Below are positions 28,093-40,210 of a stretch of DNA of 47,598 bases, one piece after another. The notes beneath the pieces were generated by a model. It did no database searches and was not told the DNA's origin. It saw only the letters and a program-made list of their open reading frames with translations. Each line of letters starts with the position of its first letter. Within the stretch, counting starts at the first letter, position 1. The position numbers and the translations under genes were made by a program. Origin of the DNA: Proteromonas lacertae (lineage: Eukaryota; Sar; Bigyra; Opalinata; Proteromonadidae); assembly GCA_002245135.1 (NCBI GenBank), contig NGBS01000344.1:1-47598 (forward strand), given 5' to 3'.

Positions 28093-29415
28093 ATGGAATT
28101 TAATGATGAATCAATTATTTTATTATCAGAAAAATTATATAATTACCCAAATCTTCAGAAAGTAGATATTAGAGAGAATAATAATATTATTATCCAAAAT
28201 TGATAAAATACATCAAAGATTGTGTTGATAAATTAAATCTGAGTATTTTAGAAAATGATGATAGTATATTCAAGAAATTCATTTCATTAAGATTAAATGA
28301 ATTGAAGTATGTAAAAGTATTAGATTTTAGTAGTATAATTTTGATATTATTCTATTATTTAGATAATCAACTTAAGTATAAAAGCATAGAAATACTGATT
28401 AACAATTTATCTTCATTTCCAAGTCTTAAACAACTTCAGATATATGGAAATGAAATAGGAGATGAAGGAATGAGAATATTATCTCCACATATATATTTGT
28501 TAATAACTTGTGGTAATGGATTGAATACTTCAAGTATAATAATTATATTTATTGATTTTGAATAGAAATGGGATTATCTTCTATTGGATTAAAATATATG
28601 TTAGATGGTTTAAAAAATTATGAAAAAAAGATTTGGCTTGATATAAGTGGAAATTATATAAATTCAGACGGAGTTAAATATCTGATGGATTATAATAGAA
28701 AGAAAGACAATACTGGATTTAAATTATTATCAAGCAATGTGAACAAATTGATCAGAGACTATTATCCATATGATATTAGTTTGTGTAATATCTCAATAGA
28801 TGATGAAAGCATTCCACAGTTGAAAATAATAATAGAATCAATTGGTATTTGTTTAAGAATAGATCTGAAAGGAAATAATATCAGAATGAATGAGTTAAAA
28901 TCAATATGTTCAAAGTCATTAGAAAGTGAGAATTATCCGTTTTTAGAAATGAAATGTTCATCATGGAATAATGAAGAATTAGAGTATTATTTGAGTTATT
29001 GTAGTAAAAAGAAAAGGAGAATCGATGAAAGAAACTATGATTTTTCAAGTATATGATTTAAATATATAATGAAATAGATATGAATATTAATGATTCTCAT
29101 ATTAGATTGATAAAAGAGATTGATTATAATACACTTGATTTATCCAATAATAGAATTAGTTCTATAGGATTAAAAGAATTAAAGAATGATAAATCAGAAG
29201 ATATAAAATATAAAGATGATAATCCATATTCATTGATAAAAGGAAATGAAGATAATGAAAGTAAAACGAGATTAATGAAAGAAAATAAAGAAACTATTTA
29301 TATAATGAATGAAATGATATTAATATCAGAAAATTATGAAGATAAATTAAAATTTAAATCACCTTTAAGAAATTTTCATCAATTAAATCAATTTAATAAA
29401 GTAAGCAAATCTTAA
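28093..29415 (+). pseudogene. Leucine-rich-repeat region, locus 1
   Basis: Ribonuclease-inhibitor-type repeats are visible: LKQLQIYGNEIGDEGMRIL, MGLSSIGLKYMLDGL, IWLDISGNYINSDGVKYL and TLDLSNNRISSIGLKEL. Three introns of 30, 32 and 29 nt (28333-28362, 28534-28565, 29049-29077) keep the repeats in frame. The first part, from the ATG at 28093 (MEFNDESIIL), runs into an early stop near 28200, so the gene is damaged. Such repeats form a curved protein-binding surface, commonly in recognition or signalling proteins. A matching block follows the second pseudokinase at 37.8 kb. Confidence 0.55.
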
Positions 29416-29609
29416 TTTTAAATGGTTTTAACGCTAAATGATTAAATACATTGATAGTTTCTTATTTAAATTTCTCAATATACATAAGAAAGTGAATAAC
29501 TGTATTGTCCCAAAATCTCAATCTGATTGTGTATAATTTTGTCTTTCATTTCAACTAAAAAATAAACACTCAAGCTTTTATCAAGCAAGTGGAACACAAT
29601 TAAAGAAAA

Positions 29610-30934
29610 ATGAAAGTTATATTTTTCATTCTATTTGCTTTTGCTGGGGTATTTGCCCTTAACAATGGATTAGCTTTGACACCTCCCATGGTATATATTT
29701 GTTAATTCTATTTTATAGGGTTGGTTATCTTGGGAATGGTATTTTGTCTTTGTATATAATTTCTTTTAGGTTTAGATGTGAAGTTGACTGCAAAAAACAC
29801 CCAACTGCATGCATTGATGAGAATTTATTTACTTCAATGATTGATGCTCTTGTTAATAGAGGATTTTTAAAAGCTGGTTACAAAGTATAAATGTTATGTG
29901 ATAATATAATAAAATGTAATAGCAAATCAACATAGATGATTGTTGGATGTCTTGGGAAAGAAACTCAACAGGTTATTTAACAGCAAATGCAACTCGTTTC
30001 CCTCATGGAATTAAGTGGTTATCACAATATGCTCATGATAGAAAAGTTGAATTAGGTATCTATGAAGATTTTGGAACTAACACTTGTCAAGGATATCCAG
30101 GTTCAATGGGATATTTAGAAAAAGATGCAGCTGTGTTTGCTGAATGGGAAACTGATAGTTTAAAACTTGATGGTTGTTATGCACCAGTATAATTAATTCA
30201 ATTCTATAATTTAGTTGGAAGCTATGCGTGATGGTTATACCAACATGTCAATTGCCTTAAATAAGACAGGAAGACCAATCTTATATGCTTGTTCATGGCC
30301 AGCTTATGAAGAATCAGCTCCTTTCCCATATTTAGAACAAATCTGCAACTTATGGAGACCATACACAGATATAGAACACACATGGGAAAGTTTAAGTGAT
30401 ATAATAAAGCAATGGGGTGATCAACAAACAAGATATCAACCAGCTAATGGTCCAGGTCATTGGGTAGATCCAGATATGTTAGTAATTGGTTCAACAGGTG
30501 ATGGATTAGGTGCAAATGAATATAAAACTCAAATGGCCTTATGGTCAATGTGGGCTGCTCCATTATATATGAGTCATGATTTAAGAAATACTAGTGATGA
30601 TGCATTTGCAATTTTAACCAACTCTGAAATAATCGAAATTGATCAAGATCCCTTAGGAATTGCTGCTCATATGTATTATCGAGATGCTGAATATGAGATT
30701 TGGGCTAGACCATTGTTTAATGGTGATTGGGCTGTTGCTGTGTATAACAAAAGTCCCAAGAGTATAGATGTTGATTTATTTTTACATGATTGTGCAATTA
30801 TTGTGAAGAATAGTGCCAGTTTAAGAGATTTAGAATTACATCAAGATGTTGGTACTATTAAATCCAATGAATATTTCCATATTAAGAATATTCCATCACA
30901 TGCAACAAATATATACAGAGTAAAACTTAATTAA
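29610..30934 (+). CDS. GLA: GH27 alpha-galactosidase / alpha-N-acetylgalactosaminidase
   Basis: Five exons (29610-29690, 29719-29738, 29770-29884, 29923-30186, 30215-30934) with introns of 28, 31, 38 and 28 nt give 399 residues, the normal family length. A clear signal peptide (MKVIFFILFAFAGVFA) targets it to the secretory pathway, lysosome or outside. GH27 marks: GWLSWE, INIDDCWM, the nucleophile Asp in LKLDGCYA, the acid/base Asp in YTDIEHTWESL, VDPDMLVIG, and INQDPLG-like IDQDPLG. It removes terminal alpha-galactose or N-acetylgalactosamine from glycans. Exon 2 is only 20 nt. The gene looks intact. Its upstream CAAGCTTTTA motif lies 30-39 bp before the start. Confidence 0.92.
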
Positions 30935-31030
30935 ATAATTGGTATTATGTATTTGTTTTTATTTATTCGTATAATAAAAATCAAATTGAATTTTGGATTT
31001 TAGTGAAAAATATTATAATAGTTTTTAGAG

Positions 31031-32190
31031 CAGTGTTGTATTTTTCGGTCAAAAAATATAGGTTTACCTATAGGTCAAAACCTATATCTTTAGCTTGACC
31101 TTTACCTTCCTTATACTAACTATTAGTTGACCTCCTATTGAACATGAGTTAACAAGCATATAATCTAACCATAGATACAAAATTAATGTTTTATACATCA
31201 TCTTTCAAATATCAAATTTGACAGTCTGTCGATGCACTTTTTATATTACTATTATTTTGATCTATTTCTCAATGATGACTCACAATAACATATTATTAAC
31301 ATAATATTAAATTAATTATAGAATAAAAAAAATAAAAGAAAAAAACATCAAGCTTGATGGTTTGACTAAGTTAATCTTTATTTTTTAAGATTTAGATCAT
31401 TTAGATGTATAATTACTCAATATTTATAAGACTTTATAATATATGAAACTATAGGGATATCACATTACCCCCTATCGCATCAATAGAGTTGTGTATTTAT
31501 TCAATTGTTGTATGTTAGAGAAGTAACATTTTAACTACTTCAAAATGTTTTGGAAAACGTGATTAAAATAAAATATTCAGATTATTACATATGGTAAAAG
31601 CCAAAGTCAATTCAGATTCTGTCAACAAAGATCTATGTAAATTAATAACCTTCAATGCAGTCAGTACCACAATATTAGACTCACCAGAATTTAGAAGGTT
31701 TTGCTTCAAACCAGGATATATTATACCTCTAAGAGAGTTTTATAATGCTTATTTATTTTCAGAAACTGAGAAAGTAAGAGACTTATTGAAGACAAATCAT
31801 TAATATCCAGAAATAGAGATTTATTATTATAATTACATTAATATTTGTTTTTTAGAGATAGTAATCAATATAAATTAATCATCAAAATAACAAGTTGTTT
31901 ATAAATATGTTAAATATCACTATTGAGTAGTTTGTAGATGAATTTTAATATATTAGTATAGATATTTATACAATTTCAACCAATCTTATTCTAACTATGG
32001 TAATCAAAGTAAAACAGGAAGCATGAATAATATTTTATATAGTATGATAGTTTGTATTAAACAAATGTTACTCAGTATGTAATTAAAATAGATTTTAACA
32101 AAATAATGCTCGAGGTTTGACCAACCAACGATCAAAGCTAGATTATAGGTTTTACCTATAACCTATAGGTTACCTATTTATACAACCCTG
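31031..32190. mobile_element. Short hAT element with perfect 8-bp target duplication
   Basis: The ends CAGTGTTGTAT (left) and, inverse, CAGGGTTGTAT (right) are typical hAT terminal repeats. An 8-bp duplication TTTTAGAG flanks it at 31023-31030 and 32191-32198. Subterminal copies of ACCTATA/TATAGGT occur at both ends, as hAT transposase sites do. At 1160 bp it is too short to be autonomous; a transposase remnant lies inside. Confidence 0.85.
31591..31803 (+). pseudogene. hAT transposase N-terminal remnant
   Basis: A 70-residue frame. DLCKLITFNAVSTTILDSP followed by EFRRFCFKPGYIIPLR matches the 'F-x-x-V-x-x-P-x-F-x-x-x...P-x-Y-x-x-P-S-R' stretch just after the BED finger of hAT transposases. 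No catalytic part follows. The element is an internally deleted copy. Confidence 0.6.
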
Positions 32191-32226
32191 TTTTAGAGGT
32201 TATAATAAAAATCTAAACATTTTAAA

Positions 32227-34920
32227 TTAGAAAATACAACAATATTCAAATCTATTATATTTTCTTTTTTTGACAATCGGTTGTAAATCTTCATCATTAT
32301 TATTCTTTTTATCATCATAATCTTTTCTTTTTATCCTTTTCTCAGCTTTACCACTATCATTTTTATTAATTCCATATTCTTTTTTACTACTTTCTATTGA
32401 TTTATAACTATCACTGTGATAGTCATTCTTACATTTTTTAATTCTTAACAATGATACTTTAAGATTTTCTGGTTCTAACTCCTTTCTTCTATTATTATTG
32501 ATTTTATTACAATTACATGAAGGTATGCACATCGTAAATGGTATTGTTTTATATTGATAACATTTATACCACTTCAGAGATGGATTACTTAATAAAATTA
32601 GAATATCAGCATTAATAAAATCACTATCAAATAAATCAATATTATCACAAATAATCGCTAATTTTCCATTCTGTTTTCCTACCAATCCATCAATTCTCAT
32701 AAAGATTCCTGTTTCTTTAGCTGCATAATAACATTTTCTTTCGCTTGATATATATAGTACATTATAATTCTCATTATCAGAAAACTGATAATGACTAAAA
32801 TAATAACACAAATAAAAACCTAAAACTATTCTTTCAAACTATTCTTCTCCAAATATTAAATACCTTCCCTTCCCTTTTAAGCTATTATTTATCATATTTA
32901 TTATCCTTTTGTAACAATCTCTATTAATTAAATTATGGTTGTTAATTACCAATTTATCTTTTGATTGATCTACTGTTGTCTTATTTAATAGTAAATCAAT
33001 ATCATTAGCAACACAATAATCATTTTCTACCAAATAATTGAAGATATTGTCTTTTGGTTTCAGTGTTATTTGGATAGCTTTTTCATTTTCATTCATATTC
33101 TCATTTACATCACTCAAAATATATTCACCTCCTTTTGAAAATCTAGACTGAACATTCGTATAACTAATAGGTGGTAAAAATTCATTTGCATCACTTTTTT
33201 TAATACTTTTGTTTTTCTACATCTAAAATATTCATCAATATATTCATCGTTTAATATAAATCCATCTTTAACATATCCATCTCTTTGAATAATCACTTCT
33301 TTTATAGTAATATTATCAGTTATTTCATTTGAAGTATGACTACTATCATGAAAATTTTTAAAATTGAAGTTATGCTATATAATATATATATATATAATAT
33401 AGTATTATATATACATTATATATCTTTTTATATTCATCATCATTTATTATCAATGAAGAATCATCAAATAATAATTTAAACACACAATCATTAACAGCAA
33501 AATCATATCTACCAAAGTAATAATTTTTAAAGGTGAAAGAGCTTGACTTAAATCTAATATTATCAAATATTCCATTGTAATTAATACAACCTTCATCCAA
33601 GTTTTTATATATAGGTTTGTATAAAGATATATCTTCAACAATTTCTGGATTGTTAGATATAATATATGTGACTAATTCTTTGTATAAATATCTCTTCAGT
33701 TCAATATCTTCTTCATCTTTATATAATCTATAAAACAAATTTTGAGCAATAAGCAACTCTGAAATCTCTTGGGAAAAACAGTATGAGATACACCACAAAA
33801 TTCTTCTTGAATTGTATTTTAGATATTTTTGAGGTTTGCCATCTTTCAAATTATAATGAAACACTAAATTCATGAATTTATAATCTTTATATTTTTCACT
33901 TACCATATATTTTTCAATAAATTCTTTATGTGTCTCAATTACATTTAAATCAAATAACATTCTTTTATACTCGTCCCAATAATCCTTTTTGTATATATCC
34001 CTATATATGTAATGATTGTGAATGTGTTTGGTATTATAACCATAATCAATCATCACATTTTCATCTACAATCCCACTGTCATAATTTAAGCAGGTCTTAA
34101 ACCATATTCTTACTTCAACTGGATTGAAAATATCTAAATATGTTAATTTTGAGTTAGAATCTAAATACTGTTGATAGTAATATTTATATGGATCACTAAT
34201 AGATATAATTACATTATCAAGACTAACATAACCATAACTATCACAAATAATAATTGAATTTTTTACTTTTCCAATATCACAATCATTTAAATGTCTTAAT
34301 ACATAACATTCACCCCTTTTCACATATTTATAAGCCATTGACTCTTCAGATTTTATAAAATAAATTTCTCTTCCTTTCAATACATCTTCTTTCTCATTCT
34401 TTATATTCATTAACATATAATAGGCAAATGAACTATTACCATTACCTGCTTGACCAATCACTACAAAATGAGGATTTTCATTCTTTGAAGTCTTTATATC
34501 ATTCATTATCTCAGTGTATTTCTCTTTATAACATTCTCTAATGAAGATTCTATTTTCGGGATATTTATTAGTGTTTACACTCCTATCAAAAGCCAAAAAT
34601 CCATTACAAACAGTTAAGCTATTCACTAAACATTCAATTACATCTAATGGCTTATCTTTTCTTCTTACATTCACTAAATCATTAACATTCATACCTGAAA
34701 CAACGTTTTTAATGTCATTAAGGTTGTACTTTTTATTTTTCACATTTCTGTTCAACAAAAAATAGTAGTATCTAGATATTGAATCAATATCAGAAGGAAT
34801 TATGCTAATTGATGTTGATAATTCATTAATAAGTTCCGATATTACTCTATTCATATCATTAAATTCGTTACTACATATTTTCTTTTGCATATCATATTCT
34901 TTAATTGAGCTGATCATCAT
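32227..34920 (-). pseudogene. Crinkler/RHS-type paralogue, broken fossil
   Basis: A relative of the gene at 16.9-21.1 kb on the same strand. The upstream part, 33370-34920 (516 residues), is one open frame with the NTPase module (Walker A-like GQAGNGNSS, in which the usual Lys is absent) and the same helical part with HNHYIYRD. The downstream part, 32227-33300, shows traces of the second NTPase module (NADILILLSNPSLKWYKC) but no nuclease. It ends in a Lys-rich tail and Cys-Cys-Ile-Phe. It is broken in about two or three places. No SPRY part precedes it. An AATTGAAACG motif lies 24-33 bp upstream of the start (plus-strand 34944-34953). Confidence 0.6.
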
Positions 34921-36188
34921 AAACTATTTTCCAAAATTATATCCGTTTCAATTGTTTCTAATCTATTTTGCAACATTTATAAAATCAATGATTTCATTCA
35001 CAATCTTCACAGTTATAAAACTATTTGCTTGATAATCTGTTACTGTGTTGATTTATATTATAATTCTAACTTGTCTAACATTTATTTGTTTTTTCACATA
35101 AATGTAAAGTATTGATGGTTAATATTCTTTAGAATAGCATATTCTCTTATTATTGTTGTTATGTATTATGTTAGATAAGATTGTAATTATGTAATGTCAG
35201 TTACAAAAACGACTAAATATTTAAAAACATCAAACAAGTTTGAAAATGTTTTGCTTAAAATGTTTTGAGGATGATATTATTGCCTCATTATTATCGTCTG
35301 ATACAAAAGCATTTTAGTTATTTTATTTTTATAGACAAGAAAGATAAAAAAAGAATGATAATGAAGTAGATTATGTTGTGGAACATCAAAGAACTTCAAA
35401 ATATTTGAATCTTTTAATTTATTTGAATGAATGAGAATAGAATATTAAGGTTTAATGAAAAGAGCTTATTTCTGTTGGATTGTTCTAAACCACACTATTT
35501 GTCTATTTAAAATGTTTCAGATAAATATACATTAATAGCCACATCAACTGATGGAAGAAGTGTAAAAATATCCACTTTAGAAATTGAAATAGTATAATCT
35601 ACCTCCAATTCCAGCTGGTTATGCTGGTAGAATAATAAATGGAAGAATTAATGTAAAACTATTTCAGTAACAGCTCCAGATAGAGGTAATAGAGTTTATA
35701 CAACTTATTATAGAACATCATTCACAGGAAATGCGAAGAAAAGTACACAGGAAGTATTATATGTTAAGAAATACTGGTGTATATACAATACCATTTCCTA
35801 ATTATATATATGGCTGATGAAGTGATTTAAATTGATGCTTTAATCAACAGTCGAGTAAATCCAAAAAGTGATAGAAGAAAAAAATGTTATGAACAAGCTT
35901 GTAATTTAGGTTATTGTTTAGAGAAACATAATTATGGATTATTATTAATGAATAGTAAAGAATGAATTAAGTGAAAGAAATGTATATAAGTCAAGCAGGA
36001 GTTATTCATTTAGAGAAAAGTCTAAAATTATTTCAAGAAGCAGCTGATGAAGGAATAGAAGATGGTAGAAGGTGGTGATGATGATAAATGGTGTTTAATA
36101 AAGTAGTAAAAGTATTTGTTATTGTGTTTGGTTTTTAAGATAGCATCTACTGCTGTTAAAATAAAAATATTTCAAAATAAAAACTCAA
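34921..36188 (+). pseudogene. Remnants of accessory genes, including a Sel1-like repeat
   Basis: A short frame from the ATG at 35246 (MFCLKCFEDDIIASLL) is followed by decayed protein-like stretches. Near 35400 lies KKNDNEVDYVVE-like sequence also seen in the kinase fragment at 40.0 kb. Near 35885-35950 a Sel1-type repeat is recognisable (CYEQACNLGYCLEKHNYG). Frames change repeatedly. These look like debris of the BTB/kinase/LRR gene family. An AAACGACTAAATA motif lies about 30 bp before 35246. Confidence 0.4.
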
Positions 36189-36201
36189 ATTGAAACGACT
36201 A
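36189..36201 (+). promoter_or_regulatory. TTGAAACGACTA motif before pseudokinase locus 2
   Basis: It lies 23-35 bp before the ATG at 36224. Same word class as at 26681-26694 and, inverted, 34944-34953. Confidence 0.5.
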
Positions 36202-36223
36202 ATAATTTTGAAACAAATCGGTT

Positions 36224-37534
36224 ATGAAAATGTCATTCTTTAAAAGAGTAGTGAGAGGTGTATTAACTGCACTATTATCATCGAAAATACATGTATTTTA
36301 AAATCTTTTTATCTAATAGCCAGAAGAAATAAATGGTGTGAATGGAAGTTTAGTTGTTAAGATTACCAAAAAGTTGAATAATAAGGCTATAAAAGTGTTA
36401 AATATTGTTGGAATAAAAGAAAAGAAAATACTGAAATTTTTAGAGACTAGTTCAATATTGTTAGAGTGTTGTAGTTCATTCCTATATCCATTTGAAACCC
36501 CCAAATTCGGGTATAATACGATAATATTAGAACGACAATACTATTTTAGAGACTTAAAAGAGATAGTTCATAGTAAGTCATTTGTAAGTGGTTATATTTG
36601 TAGTATAATAAGTGGTATATGTAACATATTGATGATATTAAATGAGTATGATGTAGTGATAAGTAATTTGAAGAGCTCTAATGTAATATATGAAAGAGAG
36701 GATGATGTATATGATAATGTAAAGATATGTGATTTATTGGTTGATAATTTGAGAAGTGAAAATGAAGATATAAAAATATACAATATAAATTATCAAAGTC
36801 CAGAAGAATTAAATGGGCTAGAATGTAATGATCGAAGTGTGATTTGGTCAATTGGTTGTATATTATATGAAATAATCAACAAGAAATTGCCATTTTCAGA
36901 AGATGATGATATGAATAAAACAAAAGAGAATATACTGAGATGTAATTATAATTTAGACAACGAATGTGATGAAATGATGAAAGAAATGTTATTAAGAATG
37001 TTAATAGTAAACAATGAAAATCGAATAAGTTTAAAAGAGTTGAGAAAAGAGATGATAAAGATGAGTGAGATAATAAAAGATGAAGAAAATGTTTTAATGA
37101 TATATAAAGAGAGAAAAGACTTATTCTTCAATAATGATAATGTAATTGTAAGCCTTCCAATCACGTATCCAAAAGAATATTATATTCAAAGTGATAAATG
37201 GAAAGAAATTCGGAAGAATTGATGAATATTACAATAATAAACCAAATGAAAAAGTGTTGGCAATACTAATGATAATGAAATTATACAAAAAGGATAGATC
37301 AATAAGAAATAAATTAAAGTTTCAGATTAATCATAAATGTAAAGAAAGAAAAGAATGTTGATTAGATGAAATGATATTTTATATAAATACTAGTTGTGAA
37401 GATAAAGAAACAGTGATAGTCAATTCATATTGTGTTTGTATATGTGATGAAGGAATTAAATATTTGTTCAGAATATTGAAACTAATAGATCCAATAAAAC
37501 TGAAATTCAGTATAATTATAATCCTTTTTATTTG
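36224..37534 (+). pseudogene. Pseudokinase, locus 2
   Basis: Exons 36224-36292 and 36320-37222 join over a 27-nt intron and give an open frame of 323 residues; related sequence continues to about 37534 after frame changes. Kinase landmarks: a beta-3-like AIKVLNI with Lys, then SNLKSSNVIY in place of HRDLKxxN (Asp replaced by Asn), ICDLLV in place of DFG, and EELNGLECNDRSVIWSIGCI plus LYEIINKKLPF. The altered catalytic loop predicts a dead kinase. The tail, shared with locus 1 (KVLAILMIMKLYKKD), joins it to leucine-rich repeats downstream. An adapter or recognition role is inferred from the domain pairing only. Confidence 0.6.
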
Positions 37535-37826
37535 ATTAGATAACGGTATTCCAGTCCAATATCAGCCATTATTTGCATTATATATTCCTAAATTATCAAA
37601 TCTCCAAGAATTATATTTAGAAGGTGCTAATATTACTTTTAATTTTATAGAACCGTTCATCAAATCAATTTCATTAATGAAATTGAAATATTTAGAGCTT
37701 CATTGTATTTATTGTTTTATTATTATAATATTATATCTAGTTAATCCAATTTATCCAGAAAGCTTCTAATTATTACTTTCATATTTACATTTATTAATCG
37801 ACAAAAATAATCAACTGATTCTAAGT

Positions 37827-38620
37827 ATGATGCATTTAAATGATGAATCAATGATATTATTATCAAAAGAGTTATACAAATATCCTAATGTTGAAAAAAT
37901 AAATATCAGAGAAAACGAAAATATTCATTCTGTTGGTTTAAAAGCCTTATTCTCCAAATTCCCTATGTCAAAAATCGAATTTGATTTTAATCGATGTAAA
38001 GATTTACTGTTAAATAAAGATATTCCCAAATTAATTACATTTCCTGAAAACAGTTACAATTTATTAAATATAAGAGATTTAAAAATTAATGATGAATTTT
38101 TCAAGTCAATGATAAGTCTAAGATTCGATGAAATTTTATGTGTAAAAGAATTAGATTTGAGAAGTATAATTATATATTTTATATACTTACTCTTATAGAT
38201 AATAAACTAACATATAAAAGTATAGAAATACTAGTTAAGAATTTGTCTTCGTTTTCTGATCTTATAAAGCTTCGTTTAAATGGAAACAAGATAGGAGATA
38301 CAGGAATGAAAATATTATGCGAATCTATTATTTAGATTTGTTAAAAAGCTGCAATGAAATAAATTGCTCAAGTATAATAATAATGATAATTTTGATATGT
38401 AATAAAAATGGGATTATCTTCAAATGGATTGAAGTTTCTATTAGATGGTTTAAAGAAAATTGATGATAGGATAGTGCTTGATATAAGTGATAATAGTATA
38501 GATTCAGATGGAATAGAATATTTGGATAATTATATGAAAGAAAATGATAAAATTAAAGAGTTAATCATGAATAGTATATTTATATTTAATGTTTAAATGT
38601 TTATTTAATAGACACTGCAA
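37827..38620 (+). pseudogene. Leucine-rich-repeat region, locus 2 (decayed)
   Basis: Repeats such as DLIKLRLNGNKIGDTGMKIL and LDISDNSIDSDGIEYLDNY mirror locus 1. One 35-nt intron (38164-38198) is intact. At the position of the next intron the acceptor reads GTAATAAAAATGGG instead of GAATAGAAATGGG, so the splice site seems lost, and a stop lies just before. The end of this region is inside the left arm of the large inverted repeat, and a copy of its last 27 codons therefore recurs, inverted, at 41368-41448. Leucine-rich traces also extend upstream to about 37550. Confidence 0.55.
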
Positions 38621-39752
38621 CTGGTGATAATGTATTTAATGAAGAAGAGTATAAAATAGAATCATGTTGTAGAATAATGTAATTATTTGTCCTTAAATTG
38701 CTATGTATATATATTAGTTGATGTTTATGTGACTAAATATGTAATTAACTATACTTTTGAACAAGCATACTGAAAAAGTATATCTTTCCTAATATAATTA
38801 AATCTATTACAGTTAAACATCTTTTTTAAGTTAAATCTCCTGTTGAATAACATGTTCATATTTTAATGCATCTATTTATTGAATTTTATCAGCAGTATAG
38901 AATGATTTAAAAAAATAAGCTTGATTTATTTCAAGAAATTTCTGAGATTTATTGTTTATAGGTAATTTTGGGAAAATTTTGTAGAAAGAAATCTTGTACA
39001 TATAAAAGTGACTAATCCTTAGAAGTATATAAAAGTTGAATATATTTTTAAAAATAGTGGTAGATGTTGAAGTGATAGTTGTATTTGATAATATTAGTTT
39101 GAAATTAGAGAAATAGAAAGTGCTATGATTTGTGGATGTAATTATTGAGAAAAAATATATATAGAATAATGATAATACAATAGAAAGAAGACAATGATTA
39201 GTATATTGTGTATATTTGAGAATATATGTAATATATTTGGATGTAGGAGTTTAGAGGATGTGAATAGTTTGAAAAGAAGATGATTTAATTGTAGATTTTG
39301 TGTAAGAATACTCATCATAAGATTTGAATATGTTCATACGATAGTCTTTAATTTATTAATAGAGTAAAATAATAATATGTTAGCAATGTTTTATTGTAAC
39401 TAGTTCAAGTCAATTAAACAACTTTCGTACCTGAATATTGATTTATATGCTTCTTTACAAACTACATCATGAAAATCAATTATTCTGAAAAGTATTATCT
39501 CTTAACTGAATCTCAAAGAAAAATAAAAAACAAAAACGAAAAACGAAAAACGCGATCTGAGTCAAGTATACTAATCCTATTTGTGTAATGTAGTGGTTAG
39601 AAATATATTTTGCTTAAATTGTATCATAGATGTGAAATATCATGTTCAATTATATAATTTGACAGATATTTTGATATATTTAATGTAGATAGAATAAAGA
39701 CTGTAGAAAATGACAGTTTTTAGGTAAAAAAAAGTAGAGATGGAACACAAAT
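38516..39752 (+). repeat. Left arm of a large inverted repeat (1237 bp)
   Basis: Inverse complement of 40211-41448 with very few differences (for example AAATTTTG versus ATATTTG near 38975 and one 1-bp indel near 38690). The outer end lies in the leucine-rich-repeat gene; the rest is AT-rich and non-coding. Confidence 0.92.
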
Positions 39753-40210
39753 ATTATCACCTGAAAGTGAGTGACTTTTTATAGTCTCTTTTAAGCCATG
39801 CATATAATAGTTTCTTTCTAATATCATCGTATTATCTCCGCTTATTTGTGTTTGTAATGGATAGGTTAAGGATTGACAATCACAAAGTAAAGAATTCTTC
39901 TCTAAGAATTTTAATACATTTTTTTCTTTCATCCATTCAACATTTATCATCTTTACCATCATTTACACATCATTATCATTGATTATTATTAAATCCACTT
40001 CATTATCATTTCTTTCTTCTTTATCTAGTATCTATTCATAAATTATATGATAATACTCTGCAATTCGGTATATTTGATTTTAATAGCGCTTCCATATTAT
40101 CTATTTGAATGAATTGAGCTTTTTGAATTTCTAGTCGTTTCAATTTTGAATATTCTTTTCTTCTATTCTGTTCTAGTGCCCTAGTCTGCTTTTTATTTAA
40201 TTCTGTTAAC
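39753..40210 (-). pseudogene. Third pseudokinase copy, N-terminal fragment
   Basis: It fills exactly the spacer of the large inverted repeat. From the ATG near 40202 (MLTELNKKQTRALEQ) a basic helical region leads through a 25-nt GTAT...TAG intron to ILDKEERNDNEVD, then, after one in-frame stop, MINVEWMKEKNVLKFLEKNS and MILERNYYMHGLKE. This matches the N-terminal lobe of the kinases at 26.8 and 36.3 kb. It is cut off at the left-arm junction, so no catalytic region is present. Confidence 0.6.

Noticed and set aside
31591-31803. Independent small host gene
   Set aside because: It lies inside a repeat-bounded hAT element and matches the hAT N-terminal region.
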